Source of the DNA: Apricaphanius iberus
Lineage: Eukaryota; Chordata; Actinopteri; Cyprinodontiformes; Aphaniidae
DNA length: 64,000 bases
Assembly: GCA_028564705.1 (NCBI GenBank)
Contig: JAPXFQ010002688.1
Span: 1,240,001 to 1,304,000 of the forward strand
Direction of reading: 5' to 3'
Both the position numbers and the translations under genes were made by a program. Positions 60,851 to 64,000 of this stretch are shown here, piece by piece. The notes beneath the pieces were generated by a model, which was not told the origin of the DNA, ran no database searches, and saw nothing but the letters and a program-made list of their open reading frames with translations. Position 1 is the stretch's first letter. Each line of letters begins with the position of its first letter.

Positions 60851-61728
60851 TATTGTTGTGGAAAACAAAATACATGGATTAGGCTTATAAATATGCTTTT
60901 ACTAAGAACATGCCAAGTTTAGTGAGAGATAAGCCTAGCTTGTTGTTTGTATGATTTATTTATTCCCGCACATACTAAATTAATCCTCAAATCCCCTGTT
61001 TGGTCTGGAGCTCAACACTCAGCACAGTTTAGCGGAACAATAGCAGACTGGCTTCAGAACACAGAGTAATATTTAAAAAAAAGTGTAATTTTTCTAAAAA
61101 CAAATTGAAGGTAAAATATGTTAAAAATGTTACTGTGAATTGATCACACAACAGTGAATCACACATCAGTCCGAACCATGTTGGAAGAAAGAGATTACAT
61201 TGAAACAGATTTTGATCTCACTAGATGCCGCTGAGTTGGTTTGTTGTAAGTTTTGATTATTTTACAAACACTATGGGATGTAATATTTTTAATTTTCAAG
61301 TGCCTTTCAGGTCTCTCAAGGTCAGATCTGTATCTGTACGGATACAAACAAGATTTAAAACAATAGAAAATAATGTAAGGACTATGAAAAACAAATATCA
61401 AAATGAAACAACTGTGGTGAAGAAAAACGTATGTTGAGGCCAGTTTAAACAGATATGTTTTGAGGTGAGATCTGAAATCAGGGAGAGGGTCAATATTTCC
61501 AATGTCTGGGTGTGAATTCCAGAGTTTGGGAGCAGAGTAGCTGAAGCTTCTAACCCCATGGTGAGAACACTCAGGTGGAGGGAAGATGAGGGAATGGAAG
61601 GTACAGCAGTGTGAAGGAGGGCGAGGTTATGAATGGTTTTGAAGGTGTACAATAGGGGTTTGTAATCTATCCTAAATTTTACTAGGAGCCAGTGAAGCTG
61701 CTGTAGGACAGGTGGAGTTTTACCCCTC

Positions 61729-62535
61729 CTTTCCACCGGACGCGTCAGCAGCATGTTACAGCAGCAGCACTTCATACGCGGCTGTTAGCCACCGCTATAA
61801 TCAATATAATTCTTTCCACCGGAGGCGAAAGCAACACAAGTTTGCCCCGTCACAGGAGCGTCATGTCGCAGCACTTTTTTAATATACGCGGGAGTCCTAT
61901 TTTATATGCGCTACGCCTGTGAAACGTGTAAATTGCTACGTTTTGGATAGGGGAAGACAGGAAGTCAGGCGGATCGGCATCCGTAAATTTACAAAATAAA
62001 ACAAATGTGCTTCTTTCCGGTAGCTTTACTTTACTACCTGTGCGGCCCCTTGAGAAATCAGTAGGTCACGGGAGGGTCATTTGCGTGACACCATGGATGA
62101 CGAAAGGTTGATCATCGAAGTGAAGAAACACTCAATTATATATGACCCCAGTCACAGTTTGTATAAGGACAACGTCAAGAAGGATAAAGCCTGGAGTGTT
62201 GTCTCTGCTGTTTTGGGGCAAGATGGTGAGTTAATGCTACTTATTAATGTGATTTTTTTGGGACCCATTTTCAGTTATGCAAACTAAAATAAATGGTCTT
62301 GAAGTTTTAATAATAACTACTACCATGTTGTAGTCTTTTTCCTGCTTGTTGTTGCGTTTACTGATGAAACCACGCATGATTTTGCTGATCTCGCATGATT
62401 TTGGTCTCTCTCTGTGACAGCTGCTTCCCTGCTGCTATGTGCTGCTGACGCCCCCGGTGGAAAGGGCCAAGCAGCAAAATACGCGAGTAAAACGTGCTGC
62501 TCCTGCAACGTGCTGCTGACATCTCCAGTGGAAAG
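61729..62535 (+). mobile_element. Harbinger-like element with 42-bp TIRs and MADF-type ORF
   Basis: The left end at 61729-61770 begins CTTTCCACCGGACGCGTCAG. The right end at 62494-62535, read in reverse complement, begins CTTTCCACTGGAGATGTCAG. They match at most of 42 positions. Additional copies of the end motif lie just inside, at 61812 and at about 62417-62464 in reverse. The interior carries one short ORF. The superfamily assignment rests on this ORF, because the target duplication could not be defined. The element sits inside a LINE. Confidence 0.75.
62093..62287 (+). pseudogene. MADF (Myb/SANT-like) domain N-terminal exon of the element
   Basis: From ATG at 62093: MDDERLIIEVKKHSIIYDPS, then YKDNVKKDKAWSVVSAVLG. 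This fits the MADF fold: L-I-x-x-V at the start, Y-D-P, then K-D-x-x-x-K-x-x-A-W and the closing V-L-G. A consensus-like donor GTGAGT at 62226 follows the G-Q-D-G codons, so the real exon probably ends at 62225. MADF/Myb-like proteins are the second, DNA-binding gene of PIF/Harbinger transposons. Only the first exon remains. Confidence 0.65.
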
Positions 62536-63104
62536 CCCCGGTTAGAGATAATACGAGCGGCGGAGTTCTGAAGCAGTTGAGGCTCGATGAGGGAGTTTGT
62601 GGGAAGCCCGAAGAGGAGAGAGTTGAGGTAATCAATATAACTGGTGACAAAGCTGTGAACCAGGATGATGGTGGGGTGAGGGAAGGGCAGAGGCAATTAA
62701 TATTTTGGAGATGGAACTATGAAGTCCTGGTGATATTAATGTGATTGTTGAATGATAGTGTATTGTCCATAATGTCTCTCAAACTCTTTACTTTGAGGGA
62801 GGGGGTAACAATGGAGTTGTGAATCCAGAGACAAGTTGTTTAATTTAGAGAGGGTGGGCTTGGTGCCAACAAGAAGTTCTTTGTTATCGCTGTTGAGGTG
62901 ATGGAAGTTAGAAGAAAACCAGGATCTAACTTCTGAGAGATAACTTGTAAAGGAGAGAGGGGGAGTGAAGGTTCAGAGATAACTGGGTGTCATCAGCAGC
63001 AATAGAAGTGGGTTTTTAATGTACAGAATATATTTCCTAGGGGAAGTAGATGGGTAATGAAAAGGACACACACTCTGGGGAAGAGTGGGAACTAGAGGGT
63101 GACA

Positions 63105-64000
63105 ATTTTTTGGGATTCCTATGGGTCATGGGATTCTTGCAGGATTCCCGCGGGACGGGAGTCAGTTTCACTGTTGGTAACGTGATCGGGATGGGACAGG
63201 AAATACTACACGGCATCGGACAGGAAACCGGAAATTAGATTATTATTATTATTTTTTTTTTACATCTATCTTTAGTTGAATTACATCGGGTCTACTACAA
63301 TACACGCACCAAAACTGAAACAGCTACTTTGTTGCTACACCACCTGGATAAACTGGTGAGCATATGATATCTTCACCAAAATTAAGTCGGAGGATAATGG
63401 GGGCGCCCATGGAGTCTCACGTTGTGAGAGGTAAAACTTGAACGAATAGGCTATAAACTGTACTTTTCTGCTCTTAGTGTTGTTTTAGACACTGTAATTT
63501 TAACACAACTTGTTTTTCATATTATGGTGTAAATGTCGTTATTATCTGTTAGCATGCCTCTTCATAAACAAAGCGACTTTCTGTATAGCGCGGCAGTCGT
63601 CCAATGTTTCTGTTTACATTCCACTTCAATTGCCTCAAACGCTTAGAAGTGGGAGCTAGTACATTTCAGGTAGGAGAAGTCCCACGTCCCACTGGTTTGG
63701 ATGGGCTCTCGAATGCAGCATTAATAGTTTGGTAGTCAGACGAGTTGAGTACATTCATGACGTGGTAAGGTGACCAAACGAGAATGCAGGATATGGTTAA
63801 AGATGGCGGATAAAGCTAAATAGATGATCTTTTATACTGTGCTACGCTATGGTTTAAAGGGGGGCGGGTGGAGCGAGCGCCATAGGAGGTAAATTACAAA
63901 TATACGGGATTCGGGTCGGGACGGGAGTCTTTCTCTCGGGATTTTTTCGGGACAAGATTTTTTTTGGGGGGCTGTCACGTGATCGGACGTGATGGGAGTA
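63105..64000. repeat. Direct GC-rich repeats at the window end, probably a hAT-type element
   Basis: CGCGGGACGGGAGTCAGTTT near 63149 and TCGGGACGGGAGTCTTTCTC near 63915 share GGGACGGGAGTC, and GTGATCGG appears after both. The interior has no coding frame. Such GGGATTCCCGCGGGA-type sequence is frequent near hAT elements in fish. The element is probably cut by the window edge. Confidence 0.5.

Larger units (their letters stand above)
61437..63100 (-). mobile_element. L2/Rex1-like LINE fragment, with an inserted MADF element
   Basis: The - strand encodes [20 protein letters not shown], then [12 protein letters not shown] (about 62530-62670). After the insertion it continues with VLQQLHWLLVKFRIDYKPLL and YTFKTIHNLA (61600-61710). 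This is the last part of a CR1/L2-group reverse transcriptase. The target site lies within the LINE text at about 61720 and 62540. Upstream sequence 62700-63060 has the preceding reverse-transcriptase region with many stops. Confidence 0.82.
29641..64000. other. 34-kb region downstream of tle5 without recognised host genes
   Basis: I scanned both strands for known families and found only transposon-derived coding remains. Stretches not assigned to a repeat and with more balanced composition include 34140-35030, 39540-39960, 45940-46260 and 53460-53670. The rest between named elements is AT-rich DNA with simple repeats. Confidence 0.55.

Noticed and set aside
1..64000. CRISPR arrays, bacterial operons, tRNA or rRNA genes
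   Set aside because: No regular spacer arrays, no operon-like tight genes, no cloverleaf or rRNA sequence. The DNA is clearly vertebrate.
35040..64000. A tle2 or other Groucho-family gene downstream of tle5, as in mammals
   Set aside because: I looked for the conserved Q-domain and WD40 exon texts on both strands and found none in the window.

Overview
The window looks like vertebrate, most probably teleost fish, chromosomal DNA. The only host gene I can support is tle5 (also called aes, 'amino-terminal enhancer of split'), a short Groucho/TLE-family corepressor on the + strand. Five of its coding exons lie at 3860-3923, 15267-15311, 25165-25227, 25964-26038 and 29218-29445. They give 157 codons plus the stop. 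Exons for the first ~40 residues and the promoter must lie left of the window. All five exons have consensus AG/GT borders and compatible phases. The protein ends in the acidic ..DGDKSD tail typical of TLE5, with no CcN, SP or WD40 parts as in full-length TLE1-4.

The long tle5 introns (about 11.3, 9.9, 0.7 and 3.2 kb) and the 34.5 kb downstream of the stop codon hold no other host coding exon that I recognise. They are full of transposon remains typical of fish genomes: Tc1-like elements (2.3, 5.7-6.9, 13.0-14.2, 19.5-20.2, 30.2-31.4 and 46.8-47.4 kb), hAT elements including one nested in another (7.4, 17.2-18.6, 32.3 kb and a BED-finger fragment at 4.6 kb), PIF/Harbinger-type elements (37.6-38.4, 41.8-42.3 and 61.7-62.5 kb, the last with a MADF-type ORF), L2/Rex-like LINE fragments (8.7, 12.1-13.0, 14.2-14.9, 27.4, 40.9-42.5, 42.5-43.5 and 61.4-63.1 kb), SINE-like copies (50.1 and 52.7 kb), MITEs and many microsatellites.

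The most unusual block is 58.77-60.44 kb. A broken + strand ORF pair faces a broken - strand THAP-domain transposase fragment. I read this as the two convergent genes of a THAP/DDE transposon of ISL2EU type, with the middle lost. Other points worth checking are a NAGNAG acceptor at the last tle5 exon, a 16-bp perfect palindrome resembling an RFX X-box, an 89-nt near-perfect hairpin at 44.9 kb, doubled terminal repeats on the MADF element, two deletion derivatives of one Harbinger family, and a possible distal 3' UTR end for tle5 near 35.0 kb. I found no bacterial-type system, CRISPR array, rRNA or tRNA gene.
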